DNA of 64,000 nucleotides from Marthasterias glacialis. Taxonomy: Eukaryota; Echinodermata; Asteroidea; Forcipulatida; Asteriidae. The translations under genes were made by a program, and so were the position numbers. A model generated the notes under the pieces. The model had not been told where the DNA came from. It made no database searches and saw only the letters and a list, made by a program, of their open reading frames with translations. Positions 24,901 to 32,520 of the stretch are shown in pieces (the stretch's first letter is position 1; every line of letters begins with the position of its first letter). Location: contig OU452225.1 of assembly GCA_911728455.2 (NCBI GenBank), positions 15,412,731-15,476,730 on the forward strand, in the 5' to 3' direction.

Positions 24901-27879
24901 CAGAATTTGTACCAGAGACCTTCAAGTGGCTGAATAAAGCCAGTAAGGACAGTTCCAGCAAGTCTTGAAAATTGTAAAAGTACCGTATAAATGTGCATGA
25001 TGTGTACAGCGCACGACGGAACGTTAGGCCAGACGCCCGCGATCACCACACACTTTTCAACACCAAAATTTCAAAGTTTTGAAGCTGAAATCAATTGCTT
25101 TCCAAAACTGTGTGATTCCTTTGCCTATTTGAAATTCTGCAAGGCTAGGTATTAATGCTCACTTTTCCAACATTGTTTATCCCCTTTTTATTACAGTGAT
25201 TTAGGCCAACATTACTAACAAAATAACACACGGGTGGCTACATAACTGTCGTCCGACGCTGGTAGTGCATGGTTAAAAAAATCTCTTTTTAGTAGAATCC
25301 TGTTAAATTATGTAACAGAGATGTGATTTAAATTAATGCCACAACTTACTACTTTAAATAAAGGGGCTGATTAACTAACTCATCGCTTAACGAAAGTAAA
25401 ATCGACCGGTTTTCGTACTCACTCTGTGTCACGGCCTATGCTTTTCACGTATTTTTTCATCAGCTTTATGACATCATACCCAATAGGGGGTCACGTGACC
25501 GCATGTAAACATTGTCACGCAATCGGTCTATTGGGCAAAAAACCAGGAACTACTTCACTTCAATAACTTTTATTTGAAAGTAACTCCAGAAGACATACAC
25601 ACATACCAGGCCCAGATTACTTGGCAACCTGCCATAAACATTACTTGGCAACCTGCCATAAACATTACTTGGCAACCTGCCATAAACATTACTTGGCAAC
25701 CTGCCATAAACATTACTTGGCAACCTGCCATAAAAAGAGGAGGGGGAAAACACACTTGCCACGCCCAACTTTACAGACAAAAGGGAGGTTACTTTCGCAC
25801 ATGTCAAATTGGTCTACAAGGCTCTATGTGATTGCACTGCTTGTACACGCAGTTGCATCACAGTTCAGCTAAACCCACTGGAAATAGTGGGTGTAAGCAA
25901 TAAACGTTTCATTAAGGTAAAGAAAGGCCTACTACAAGGTTTAAAGATTATTCCATCACTTGTACACGTAATTGGAATCAACATAAAATAGCCCTGGCGG
26001 AAATGGCGGGTGCTACAGTGTTAAAAGCTAAACATTTCCTTAGTACTACTCGTTACCACTTAAATTTAAAATTTATATGACCCCCAGCAGGCAGTGGCAG
26101 TCCACTTCCCTAAAAAAATGCCAAACAGAATAAAAACCTCACTAAAACAGTAGTGGTATTGATGGGGGTGGTGGAGGGAAAACTTGTCGGTGTTAACACA
26201 ATTGAAAGCTGAACCGAAGTGAGGATTTTCCCGCTCTGATTGATATGTACAGATACTTTTGTTTTACGCAACCCCACCTGATTGGTTAAAAGTATGCGCC
26301 CTACCTAATTGCATTAAGGTCCCCTGATAATCTGGGAAAAGGTTGAATTCAATTTGGCTTGATGCCAACAACCATGAGTTTGCAACAATCACCCCTGAAG
26401 AAAACACGTAACCACTGGGCCACAGAGGGCGCTACATACTAGGCTGTGAGTCTCCACTGAATAATGTATTTTATCAGAATGTGATAAAATGAATAAATGA
26501 AGAAATACTCACCATCCATAGATCTGGTAAACAAAGTGATTTTCTTGAGGCAGTAAGTGTCACCAAGGTTCACTTTCCACCATGGGTTGGCTTCAGCATC
26601 TAAAATTAAACATCGTTTTAAAAGGACACATTATCATTTAAATAAACTGCAAAGAAAATCGTACACACTTATTTCAGAATGTTAAAGATTAAAGCAACAC
26701 CAGCAATCAGGATGGATAGAATACCATCAAACATCGGACAGTGAAAACAACTTATAATGTATCTGTCTGCACAAAGGAACTAACTCTATTACATTAGCCT
26801 TTTTGTGATATGATGGACACTATGTGAGTGCACTGTTTGGTTTTGGGTGTTTACAGACAAAAATAACCCAAACCTAATAATGTCAAAGTATTGTGTCCAC
26901 CATATCTCAAAATGGCTAATTATACCTTTGTGGTTTCTAACGTATTGAAGTCACATGTTATGGAATTTCACTGTATGATTTGAGGATGTCAAGGTAACAA
27001 ATGAGAATACAGGTTCTATACAAAACTTCCTGCTACAAGACTACGGATTGAAAGTCTTTATATCTTTAGGCCTAACATTTCACAAATCATCATAACTCAT
27101 TCCTTCCATATATATGAAGTCATCCATCAAGTCCTCCTGGGAGTCAACCGCTGGATTTATTAATGACATCATCAATCACCATTCGTTACATCTGTGGGGT
27201 AAATATAAGTAAACTTACTGGTGATTGAAGGTGTATCGATGTTATTATCAACAGCATGATCAGCAGGATTATTTCCGTTAGTAGAAATTTGTGAGGTTTG
27301 ACTTCCTAGTAGCTGAAGGGCGAAACCTACGTCAAATAAATGAATACATTAATATCATAAATTCACAAATGTTTTTTGTTTACTTTAATAAGAAAGTTAA
27401 TAAAGACAACACTTGGCAACGAAACAACAAGTTCGAATGAAGAATGAAAGGCAGATTATATTTTGGAGGTATTTTTTTTAACCATTTCACATTTTACAGA
27501 AACTCGCCGACTCTAGAATTATGTCTTGAAGAGTCATCTGAACACAAGAGATAGCCTAGCTGTTTCGCAAAAACAAATCACAACGTCGGTTTGGTTTGAT
27601 GAAAGGAAAAGAACATGACTAAACTCCAAGATATAGATATTAAAAAAAATGGAGAAAATCTCTGTATAAAACTTTCCCTTTAAGCTTCCAATACTAGTTT
27701 TCCCATTCACCTCAAAGCTCTAGTCGCTTTAATACAGAATGTTTCTACATGTGACGTTTTTGTAAACAAGCAACCATTTACTTACCAGTGTTTAGACAGG
27801 CAAGAACAAATACCAGTGAAGTCAATCCGAAGGCATTTTGATGCGATGACAAGATGATTTTGCATAAAATCTTCAGCAT
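347..27879 (-). CDS. Gene 1: Tie-like ectodomain fused to a receptor tyrosine phosphatase (3' end off window)
   Basis: Predicted type I membrane receptor that removes phosphate from tyrosines. Hand assembly gives 35 coding exons from ATG at 27879-27877 to the donor at 347, 1739 residues with no stop and matching phases. Order: signal peptide (about 1-31), FTP lectin domains (about 35-182 and 183-319), Tie-type Ig domains (320-513), EGF repeats (514-657), four FN3 (658-1063), R2B-phosphatase-like stem (1064-1187), transmembrane segment (about 1197-1218), proline-rich linker (1253-1386), phosphatase D1 (1387-1660) and the start of D2. D1 keeps WPD (Asp about 1541) and [10 protein letters not shown] (Cys about 1571, Arg about 1577), so it should be active. 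The ectodomain is nearly that of the neighbouring kinase gene 2. I know of no vertebrate receptor with this architecture. Exact ends of a few exons could be off by small amounts; the gene itself is well supported. Confidence 0.88.
1275..4804 (-). CDS. Gene 1 exons 27-34: protein tyrosine phosphatase domain D1
   Basis: Exons 4717-4804, 4421-4497, 4195-4231, 3800-3897, 3523-3627, 2575-2726, 1908-2043 and 1275-1403. Landmarks in order: [17 protein letters not shown] (phosphotyrosine loop), [31 protein letters not shown] with [33 protein letters not shown] (WPD loop), [10 protein letters not shown] (catalytic Cys and Arg, split by an intron after HC), and [15 protein letters not shown] (Q-loop). 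All catalytic elements are present, so D1 should be an active tyrosine phosphatase. The introns contain a 255-bp hAT-type MITE (3045-3300) and a 193-bp MITE (3957-4149). Confidence 0.92.
3045..3300. mobile_element. MITE family A copy 1 (hAT-type, 8-bp target duplication)
   Basis: 256 bp with inverted ends related to CATAGAGTTATATA...AAGAACTAGAGGG. Flanked by AGCACTAC at 3037-3044 and 3301-3308. Lies in an intron of phosphatase D1. Confidence 0.85.
3957..4149. mobile_element. MITE with 29-bp inverted repeats GGGCCCAATTTCAT...
   Basis: Ends GGGCCCAATTTCATCGAGCT and AGCTCTATGAAAATGGCCCC form inverted repeats that continue to TGCTTAAGCA. Possible 3-bp duplication ACA on both sides. Intronic in the phosphatase domain. 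Confidence 0.8.
4805..5918. other. Intron of gene 1 between proline-rich exon and D1
   Basis: Contains an AAAT/AAAC microsatellite (about 4815-4862). I recognise no exon, RNA gene or mobile element in the remaining 1 kb. Confidence 0.55.
5919..6319 (-). CDS. Gene 1 exon 26: cytoplasmic proline-rich tandem repeats and N-cap of phosphatase D1
   Basis: A 401-nt exon. It encodes about five 15-residue repeats of the type TPSGTPSxSRKPMVP (45-bp DNA period, units near 6091, 6136, 6181 and 6226), then PPQIKQPPF, and then [14 protein letters not shown] and GFDADYK, which match the helical lead-in of receptor phosphatase D1 domains. The repeats lie between membrane and catalytic domain. Ser/Thr-Pro and basic-Pro motifs could serve as kinase or SH3 sites; that is inference. 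The acceptor is GCGTGCAG. Confidence 0.75.
6586..6840. mobile_element. MITE family A copy 2 (hAT-type)
   Basis: 255 bp, opposite orientation to copy 1, well-kept inverted ends CATAGAGTTATATAATAAG / CTATTATATAACTCTATG, and an exact 8-bp duplication GTCAAACC (6578-6585 and 6841-6848). Confidence 0.9.
7212..7306 (-). CDS. Gene 1 exon 25: basic juxtamembrane segment
   Basis: Thirty-two residues beginning [14 protein letters not shown] and ending FQVNNFVP, just inside the membrane. The basic cluster next to the span supports cytoplasmic orientation. No counterpart in gene 2. Confidence 0.72.
7377..7631. mobile_element. MITE with long inverted repeats TCAAAGATTATAGAGCGCCG...
   Basis: About 255 bp whose first and last roughly 38 bases are inverted copies (GCGCCGAAGGCGCAA / TTGCGCCTTCGGC). 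Between the transmembrane and juxtamembrane exons of gene 1. Confidence 0.85.
7907..8006 (-). CDS. Gene 1 exon 24: transmembrane segment
   Basis: Encodes [19 protein letters not shown] and a further run of I/V, ending FLRR: a membrane span of about 22 residues with a basic stop-transfer end. It has no resemblance to the transmembrane exon of gene 2, so the shared ectodomain ends just before this exon. Confidence 0.85.
8529..8919. mobile_element. piggyBac-type MITE (TTAA flanks)
   Basis: 391 bp. Inverted ends share TGCATACGTTTGGTA, and TTAA is present at both borders (8525-8528 and 8920-8923). It contains a central hairpin around TCTGAGAAGCGTTACGGCC. In the intron above the transmembrane exon of gene 1. 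Confidence 0.85.
9372..12024 (-). CDS. Gene 1 exons 21-23: membrane-proximal R2B-phosphatase-like stem with K-A-K-R site
   Basis: Exons 11925-12024, 10384-10621 and 9372-9405. The middle exon encodes [42 protein letters not shown] and a VSRGNGT end. The order (basic cleavage motif, AAEL, GD..Y.G.WN/YN.PL) is that of the membrane-proximal domain of PTPRM/PTPRK/PTPRT, which is cut by furin-type proteases. K-A-K-R (residues about 1109-1112) fits a furin-like site. The same domain occurs in the kinase gene. The intron at 10622-11924 holds nothing I recognise; the intron at 9406-10383 holds a TTAA-flanked MITE and a SINE fragment. Confidence 0.72.
9610..10126. mobile_element. piggyBac-type MITE (TTAA flanks), 517 bp
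   Basis: Inverted ends AGAGGATGGGCCATG / CATGGCCCATCCTCT, bordered by TTAA at 9606-9609 and 10127-10130. Confidence 0.83.
10131..10330. mobile_element. tRNA-derived SINE fragments, rearranged
   Basis: A reversed tRNA-like head (GGGATTTGAACCCACG on the plus strand) next to a forward body (ACAGTGCTTGACACACATTGG, TTCTTTATCCCCGATGC). Confidence 0.6.
10622..11924. other. Intron of gene 1 without recognisable content
   Basis: AT-rich; no exon, repeat pair or transposon end found by eye. Confidence 0.5.
12332..13213 (-). CDS. Gene 1 exons 19-20: FN3 domain 4
   Basis: Exons 13107-13213 and 12332-12539. [19 protein letters not shown], then [16 protein letters not shown]. The first exon differs from its gene 2 partner (40299-40405) by only a few bases, whereas the second exon has diverged clearly at protein level and is two codons longer than in gene 2. 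Confidence 0.8.
13370..14242 (-). CDS. Gene 1 exons 17-18: FN3 domain 3
   Basis: Exons 14016-14242 and 13370-13439. [20 protein letters not shown] and NVNYFIK, then [13 protein letters not shown], together make one FN3 domain split by an intron in phase 0. A foldback element lies between them. Confidence 0.8.
13504..13626. repeat. Foldback element in gene 1 intron
   Basis: Imperfect inverted arms (CTCTCTTAAA ... TTTTAAGAGAG and TTTTCGATTG ... CAATCGAATAGAG). Confidence 0.65.
14493..14650. repeat. Foldback element in gene 1 intron
   Basis: Arms of roughly 33 bp (ACCACCACAGCTAGCTATGG / CACAGAGCTGCGGTGGTGC) with GC-rich contents unlike the AT-rich surroundings. Confidence 0.65.
14989..15288 (-). 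CDS. Gene 1 exon 16: FN3 domain 2
   Basis: A 300-nt single-exon FN3 domain with [32 protein letters not shown] and [14 protein letters not shown]. It is nearly identical to 42367-42666 in gene 2 although the surrounding introns no longer align. Confidence 0.82.
15438..15812. mobile_element. MITE-like element with TAGGCCGTGTCC ends
   Basis: Inverted termini TAGGCCGTGTCC / GGACACGGCCTTA about 375 bp apart. It contains a nested inverted repeat (TACTCTCTTAATGTAAAAGAG / CTCTTTTACATTTAGAGAG). Absent from the matching gene 2 intron. Confidence 0.65.
16541..16960. repeat. Local duplication in gene 1 intron 14-side
   Basis: Two diverged copies (about 16541-16735 and 16766-16960), sharing TCCATTRTTCATCAT, TACAAACC, GTGTATCTTCC and GTACATGTTCAGCGCAT. 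Gene 2 has a single copy near 43490-43680. Confidence 0.7.
16989..17294 (-). CDS. Gene 1 exon 15: FN3 domain 1
   Basis: A 306-nt single-exon fibronectin type III domain. [19 protein letters not shown] and [17 protein letters not shown] carry the conserved FN3 tryptophan and the tyrosine region. It is nearly identical to 43715-44020 of gene 2. Tie receptors have three FN3 domains; this protein has at least four plus a stem domain. Confidence 0.8.
17740..17855. repeat. Hairpin element conserved in both genes (gene 1 copy)
   Basis: Inverted arms of about 35 bp, including AGGCCTGGTTCTCGATAATTTT. Matching copy in gene 2 at 44463-44575, so it predates duplication. Confidence 0.75.
18343..19276 (-). 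CDS. Gene 1 exons 11-14: Tie-type EGF repeats
   Basis: Exons 19145-19276, 18822-18977, 18545-18646 and 18343-18384. The second contains [20 protein letters not shown], strikingly close to the Tie2 EGF segment [20 protein letters not shown]. The first ([14 protein letters not shown]) and third (GECMQGV) are ordinary EGF-like units. The fourth exon adds a short cysteine-containing piece (YFGPNCQCS). All exon boundaries are in the same phase. Tie receptors also carry three EGF units after Ig2. Confidence 0.8.
19394..19657 (-). CDS. Gene 1 exon 10: Tie-type Ig domain 2
   Basis: A 264-nt exon, 88 residues. [13 protein letters not shown] and DEGIYSCF...MRLIVR match the order seen in Tie2 Ig2 (LPATLTMTVDKGD ... 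AGVYSARY ... TRLIVR). The tyrosine-corner D-x-G-x-Y-x-C is present. It passes directly into EGF exons, as in Tie1 and Tie2. Confidence 0.75.
19975..20292 (-). CDS. Gene 1 exon 9: Tie-type Ig domain 1
   Basis: A 318-nt exon, 106 residues. The start ([20 protein letters not shown]) parallels vertebrate Tie2 Ig1 (LTLINSLPLVSDAETS), and the end ([19 protein letters not shown]) parallels GAYFCEGRVRGEAIRIRTM. In Tie2 this region helps form the ligand-binding head. The family call rests on remembered Tie2 sequence and on the following Ig2 and EGF exons, which also match Tie. Confidence 0.65.
20793..23649 (-). CDS. Gene 1 exons 6-8: FTP (fucolectin) domain 2
   Basis: Exons 23548-23649, 21613-21702 and 20793-21011. 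Visible landmarks are [51 protein letters not shown] and [11 protein letters not shown] followed by SEVQVFPC. It retains the THT and NRD landmarks of the fucose-binding loop better than domain 1 but lacks the full R-x-D-G-x-R motif. The exon layout repeats that of domain 1, so the two arose by internal duplication. The intron at 21703-23547 carries a long palindrome and a TIR element absent from gene 2. Confidence 0.8.
21336..21374. repeat. AAAC microsatellite (gene 1)
   Basis: Simple AAAC-type run; the paralogous, longer run lies at about 48038-48075. Confidence 0.8.
22406..22535. repeat. Near-perfect 130-bp palindrome in gene 1 intron
   Basis: Arms TTGACTG...CCGCCTATCT and AGATAGGCGG...CAGTCAA meet around 22470. 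Gene 2 lacks it: its intron runs directly from GGGCTAGTA to AACACCACTTCTC. Confidence 0.9.
22543..22862. mobile_element. TIR element next to the palindrome, gene 1 only
   Basis: Inverted ends TTATAACACCT / AGGTGTTATAA about 320 bp apart. Together with the palindrome it makes an insertion of roughly 470 bp missing from gene 2. Confidence 0.65.
24137..27326 (-). CDS. Gene 1 exons 3-5: FTP (fucolectin, F5/8-type) domain 1
   Basis: Exons 27219-27326, 26513-26599 and 24137-24394, all with one base carried over. The product shows the FTP signature in order: an [10 protein letters not shown] start, an [10 protein letters not shown] segment matching the fucolectin AIDGN region, [19 protein letters not shown] and RYVSVDIP near the end. 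This is the fold of eel fucolectin and tachylectin-4. The fucose-binding consensus (His, then R-x-D-G-x-R/K) is only partly present, so sugar binding is uncertain. The last exon is protein-identical to its gene 2 partner. The introns hold a 0.8-kb TIR element, a 24-bp tandem repeat and a small foldback element. Confidence 0.8.
24740..25532. mobile_element. 0.8-kb TIR element, copy in gene 1
   Basis: Ends AATAGACCGATTGCG and CGCAATCGGTCTATT are inverted repeats, each followed inwards by a CACGTG-containing stretch. The same element sits at the paralogous place in gene 2 (50800-51603), so it predates duplication. No transposase recognised. Confidence 0.83.
25616..25735. repeat. 24-bp tandem repeat, 5 units (gene 1)
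   Basis: TTGGCAACCTGCCATAAA recurs at 25621, 25645, 25669, 25693 and 25717. The open frames crossing it are repeat artefacts inside an intron. Confidence 0.93.
26794..26919. repeat. Foldback element, gene 1 copy
   Basis: Ends TTAGCCTTTTTGTGATATGA and ATATCTCAAAATGGCTAA are imperfect inverted repeats over about 31 bp. The paralogous copy is at 54289-54413. Confidence 0.7.
27786..27879 (-). CDS. Gene 1 exon 2: start codon and signal peptide
   Basis: Encodes 31 residues starting [12 protein letters not shown] and ending in a hydrophobic stretch ([13 protein letters not shown]), typical of a secretory signal peptide. The acceptor (TTTCTCAACAG) lies at 27907 and the donor GTAAG begins at 27785. 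This is the first ATG of the spliced message, and the exon is repeated nearly unchanged at 55280-55373. Confidence 0.85.
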
Positions 27880-28732
27880 CCTGTAACTAGAGTTCTGTAT
27901 ATAAACCTGTTGAGAAATCAATAGGAACAGATGAATGCTGTAATCGACATCCAGAGCAATCCTCCAGTTAGCTATAACTCAGTTTGACTGTTAACGACTG
28001 CAAAGTTGTTGACTACCTGTATCTATTTAGTATTCGTAGTCCTATGGTAAGAAACTGTACTCCTTTGTTATTAAGCGAATACCGGAGCGGGCTTAGATGC
28101 ATAAGGTGAATACGAATACAACGGGAAATGAAAGGAACGGCGGCATTCATTGTACTTTTTTTCCCCCTTTGAATATTATTTCCCATTGAACTTCCTCCTA
28201 TTAATCCGGTTCTCTTAGGCTCAAGTTTTAACCTTGACAGAAGATCAAAACAATTGTCTGATTGTATGTGTGTCTTTCGATACTACAAAAAATAAAACAA
28301 CTTGCTTTCTTTTCAAACTATTTATTTGTTTCAGATAGATTGCAAAGTTGTTGTATGAGTAAAAACGCGTACACAAGGAAATAGTGTGATTCATTTTATT
28401 CGCACCAATGCTTGCAATAATGGATTGCTTTCAGTATCAACCATCACTCTACTGCAATATGTATATCAATATTAAATTCTATATTAATATTAATATCAAC
28501 ATCAATATCCTGGAGTTGTTATAAAAACTATTATAGTGCTTTGCTACAATAACATCAGGCAAATTCTGATGTTTTCTCAAAACACATTACAATAAATTCA
28601 AGAATCCATGAAGTGGCTTCTCAACTTACATTAATTACACACAAAATTACAAATTAATTTCTATCTACCCAGCTATAAACTAAACTTTACTTCCTGCTCA
28701 TTATTTCACAGAAACAAAACTCTGTTACTTAC

Positions 28733-28920
28733 CAATGTAAAGATGAAAGTAGAGGAAGACAAATACCGAAATCGAAGGAAGGTGTAGATTTATTGATGAT
28801 AGTGACTCTTTACAATTTCCTCGTCATTTTGTGACACAGAAATAGATGTAAAAATCCAAACTAATTCCTTCAAAATCAGAATGAAGACTAAACAGAAAAT
28901 GCCTGTTACTTCAGTGTAAT
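28733..28920 (-). other. Gene 1 non-coding first exon (5' UTR)
   Basis: The minus strand has a donor (GTAAGTAAC) immediately below 28733, and the same block with the same donor lies upstream of gene 2 at 59775. No in-frame ATG leads into the hydrophobic-looking reading just before the donor, so I read it as untranslated. It would splice to the acceptor at 27907, 27 bases before the ATG. The 5' edge is inferred from the TATA-like box and is approximate. Confidence 0.45.
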
Positions 28921-28944
28921 AATGACTGTGCAATGAACCAGTGT

Positions 28945-28955
28945 GATTTATACAC
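28945..28955 (-). promoter_or_regulatory. Candidate TATA box of gene 1
   Basis: Minus strand reads GTGTATAAATC about 25-30 bases above the proposed transcription start near 28920. The same word and its flanks are conserved upstream of gene 2 (59986-59996), which suggests that phosphatase and kinase are expressed from duplicated promoters. No expression data are available here. Confidence 0.4.
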
Positions 28956-31497
28956 AATCATCTAACACAGCCTAGTCTGCAACGTTGAAGGTACGGTTAT
29001 ATACCTAGATGCAGATTTATTGAGTAGAACTGACTGCCTAAACTGAATCGCAATTTGTATAGCTCATTCACATCAGGCATGATGCAATGTCCATGCTTGA
29101 CATTGTACTCCCTGTCTGTACCATTGAACTAACCTCTGTACAAAACTTCCTTGTTCCTCTTTACCATAACTGCATCAGCCAAAACCCCAAACTCACGGCT
29201 TAAAATCATTACCACGAGTCTGTTTTCAAAGAACATTGTCTTAAATCTTGACCATTCTTTACGAAAGCTGACACGGAAAACGATCATTGTTTCCACATTA
29301 TCTACTTTACTTCTCCATTTTCTTTACGGGTCTCGAACACACATCTAAGGTTAGCCAACGTTTCAACGTACAAACTGTATTTTTGGTTTTATATTTCAGA
29401 GCATTGTAAATGCAGAAAACGATTATGAGTTAATTGATTTGCAGGGTGTAGGGCATGCAACCATGAACATGAGTGTATATTTCTCTGGGGAAGTCCCTTT
29501 AGTGAACTCACTATTTTTACATAAAGGAACTATTCAACCATTGATGCAGCCAGCTCCATGATTCAACAATAGATGTAAAGCTGTGCTATTTCATTCAATG
29601 TGGTATTTTCAATGCAAATAGTTTCCAATTCAGATTAGCTTTGGTTGATACGGCAACATTTTCTTCACATAATAATCTTGCTACGCACTAATACAGAACA
29701 GCAATGCAGTGAGCAATTCAGTGACATAAACTGTACAGTTCACAACCAGAGAGTGATGTAGCATTGAATGATGTTTCATCTTATTTATTCAAACTTATTC
29801 ACCATTTTGCGGGGATTTCTTGGAGACTTAGTAAAAGAGAAGAAGTGCTGGGAGTTTTGAAATCCAGGCAAACGGGAAAAAGACTGGTCCCATGTCTGTA
29901 TCCCTCATAGGCCGAATTATCACGTCAGATGATCAGAATAAGGAGACAAGCGAGGCACTATACAAACAAGAGAGGGCACTATCTCAATCGGGAATGTACG
30001 GTCAAGGTGTATATTTATTTTGTAGAGTTGGTTAGTTCCTAACTGACATTCCTTCAGGGTCTATTACTTGTCGTATGGGTAACAATTCACACAATAGACC
30101 TTTATCATGGTGCGGCCATCTTGATTTTCTCCCATTCAAACCATTGTAACCAAACCGGGGCTGGAAGGGCAAATAGTCTGGTTCCTTTTTGTATTAGCAT
30201 ATATTACTGTTATTGGATACAGGGAACATGACCAAGATGGTTGCGGCATGATAAAGGTCTATACCTAACTAAAGAAGATTTGTGAATTCCCTAATTGAAC
30301 TTGTGTTTTTTTAGTATTTGAAATAATCAAACCCATTAGGACATCTGAATCACTGTTTGACCGATCGATTAATTTATCAGATAATTCCAATCAGTGCTGT
30401 AAAAATATTGATTTTCATTAACACACACTTCTGAATAAGTAAATTACTGAAGAAGTTCTCCTCAAAGCTACCAACCACACACATCGTGGAGTTAGTGTAT
30501 TTCAACAAAAACAATTACCAGTTCAATATACAGTTCTTTACATAATGTTGCTTATGACAGTCTCTCACCTTATTAGTCGAAGGGCCATGTCACATTGGAG
30601 CAATTTACAGACAACAACTCTACGTCAATCTCCACATAATTGCCTGGACAGTAAGATACTAATAGGAAAATTAATGTTGTGCGACCGAAGTGTTCCTTTG
30701 GCATGCAGTGCAGTTGGTTGCCTGTAGAAATTGCCCTGTATGGCAAGGCCTTCAGTAAGCAAGTTTGTCTGAAGTAAAGAAACATTTTCTTCTTGCCTCC
30801 TGGAATTAGGCTTCGGTGAATCCGCATATATTAAGAGATTATACAAACTCACTAATAATTTATACTATACCTTTGTAGAGATTGTGCATAAATCACAGCA
30901 AATTAATTTTTAATTGGAGTATATACTATTTAATCCTTAAAATAATGTAATTTGCTTTAAAAGTGAACTAAGGCAAATTACCGAAATAATTTTTAAGAAA
31001 AATGATTTTTAATATGTTCTTTTTTACCCACCATCAAATATGTAGGTAGGTTGCCTTCATCGGAAAAGATCTGCATATGAATACCTTGGAGAATTTATAC
31101 ATTCTTATTAAAAACCACAATCCTCAGGGATATATGAAATTTTTGATATTAAAACCGTCTTTTAAAAGTAGCGAATAGACCCCTTGCATGAAGGCCACAG
31201 CACTGAGGTCAAACAATGAAACCGTGAACGAGTGTACACACCATGCAAAACTCTCAACCGATGATAGGTATTCCTTTGACATCAGTGAGGGCGCTGTTGG
31301 TTCGTTATTTCAAATGCATAGGGGTTTTAGAACTTTTTTTCTGCTCAGCAGAACTTTTATAAGCAAAATTTTCTAGATCCTAACACCGGAGTTTGAAAAA
31401 TATTACTAAAATCTCAGCTGCAATAATATTGAAATAATATTGGCGCATAAAAGTACATAAAATATGTCTTCAAAAGTAATTATAAAGCCATTATCAA
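28956..31497. other. Intergenic region between gene 2 (3' side) and gene 1 promoter
   Basis: About 2.5 kb that probably holds the rest of the gene 2 3' UTR and the gene 1 upstream sequence. It is repeated at 59997-62507 with small differences. One MITE (30094-30262) is recognised. Two short open frames are shared with the other copy, but they change like neutral DNA and are not called as genes. No clear polyadenylation signal was fixed. Confidence 0.6.
30094..30262. mobile_element. MITE ATAGACCTTTATCATG, intergenic copy 1
   Basis: Inverted ends ATAGACCTTTATCATGGTGC / GCATGATAAAGGTCTAT, extending over about 32 bp with some mismatches. Confidence 0.78.
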
Positions 31498-32520
31498 ATT
31501 TTAAAGTATCTAGTTAATGTCTGTTTACATCAATTCCCTTGACTGCCTGTAACCACCAGGCATCTGGTTAATATCTGTTTACATCAAGTGTCTTGACTAC
31601 CAGTAACCACCAGGCATCTAGTGGAGGTCTGTTTACATGAAATCTTTTGACTATCTGTAACCACAGGCATCTGGTTAATGTCTGTTGACATCAAATCTTT
31701 TGACTATCTGTAACCACCAGGCATCTGGTTAAGGTCTGTTTACATCAAATCTTTTGACTACCAGTAACCACCAGGCATCTGGTTAAGGTCTGTTTACATC
31801 AAATCTTTTGACTACCGGTAACCACAAGGTCTGTTTACATCAAATCTTTTGACTACAGGTAACCACCAGGCATCTGGTTAAGGTCTGTTTACATCAAATC
31901 TTTTGACTACCAGTAACCACCAGGCATCTGGTTAAGGTCTGTTTACATCAAATCTTTTGACTACCGGTAACCACCAGGCATCTGGTTAAGGTCTGTTTAC
32001 ATCAAATCTTTTGACTACCAGTAACCACCAGGCATCTGGTTAAGGTCTGTTTACATCAAATCTTTTGACTACCGGTAATCACCAGGCATCTGGTTAAGGT
32101 CTGTTTACATCAAATCTTTAGACTACCGGTAACCACCAGGCATCTGGTTAAGGTCTGTTTACATCAAATCTTTTGACTACCGGTAACCACCAGGTACCTA
32201 GTTAAGGTCTGTTTACATCAAATATTTTGACTACTGGTAACTACCAGGCATCTGGTTAAGGTCTGTTTACATCAAATCTTTTGACTACCAGTAACTACCA
32301 GGCATCTGGTTAAGGTCTGTTTACATCAAATCTTTTGACTACTGGTAACTACCAGGCATCTGGTTAAGGTCTGTTTACATATTATCTTTTGACTACCAGT
32401 AACCACCAGGCATCTAGTTAAGGTCTGTTTACATATTATCTTTTGACTACCGGTAACCACCAGGCATCTGGTTAAGGTCTGTTTACATATTATCTTTTGA
32501 CTACCGGTGACCACTTGTAT
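31498..32520. repeat. 54-bp minisatellite in gene 2 3' UTR (19 units)
   Basis: Tandem unit of 54 bp with core GGTCTGTTTACATCAAATC and GACTACCGGTAACCACCAGG. I count 19 occurrences of the core, one unit being shortened near 31820. The array begins right after the stop codon of gene 2. The variant units at the far end are shared with the gene 3 array, so the array predates the tandem duplication. Confidence 0.93.

Noticed and set aside
25550-25872. Repetitive open frames over the 24-bp repeat
   Set aside because: Created by a repeat of 8 codons open in several frames, inside an intron, with unit number differing between paralogues.
347-27879. Gene 1 as a kinase pseudogene or misassembly
   Set aside because: All phosphatase exons have consistent splice phases with the ectodomain and intact catalytic motifs, and no kinase remnants are visible between 347 and 9371. 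A misjoin would not be expected to preserve phase.
30573-30827. 84-codon open frame on the minus strand, also open at 61577-61831
   Set aside because: Both copies are open, but changes are spread without clear protein constraint. There is no recognisable domain or splice context, and it lies in the region below the minisatellite that may be 3' UTR.
31188-31376. 62-codon open frame, repeated at 62188-62376
   Set aside because: Short, part of the duplicated intergenic DNA, no motif and no start context; changes look neutral.
31498-32520. CRISPR-like repeat array
   Set aside because: Units abut without variable spacers and the genome is eukaryotic; it is a minisatellite.
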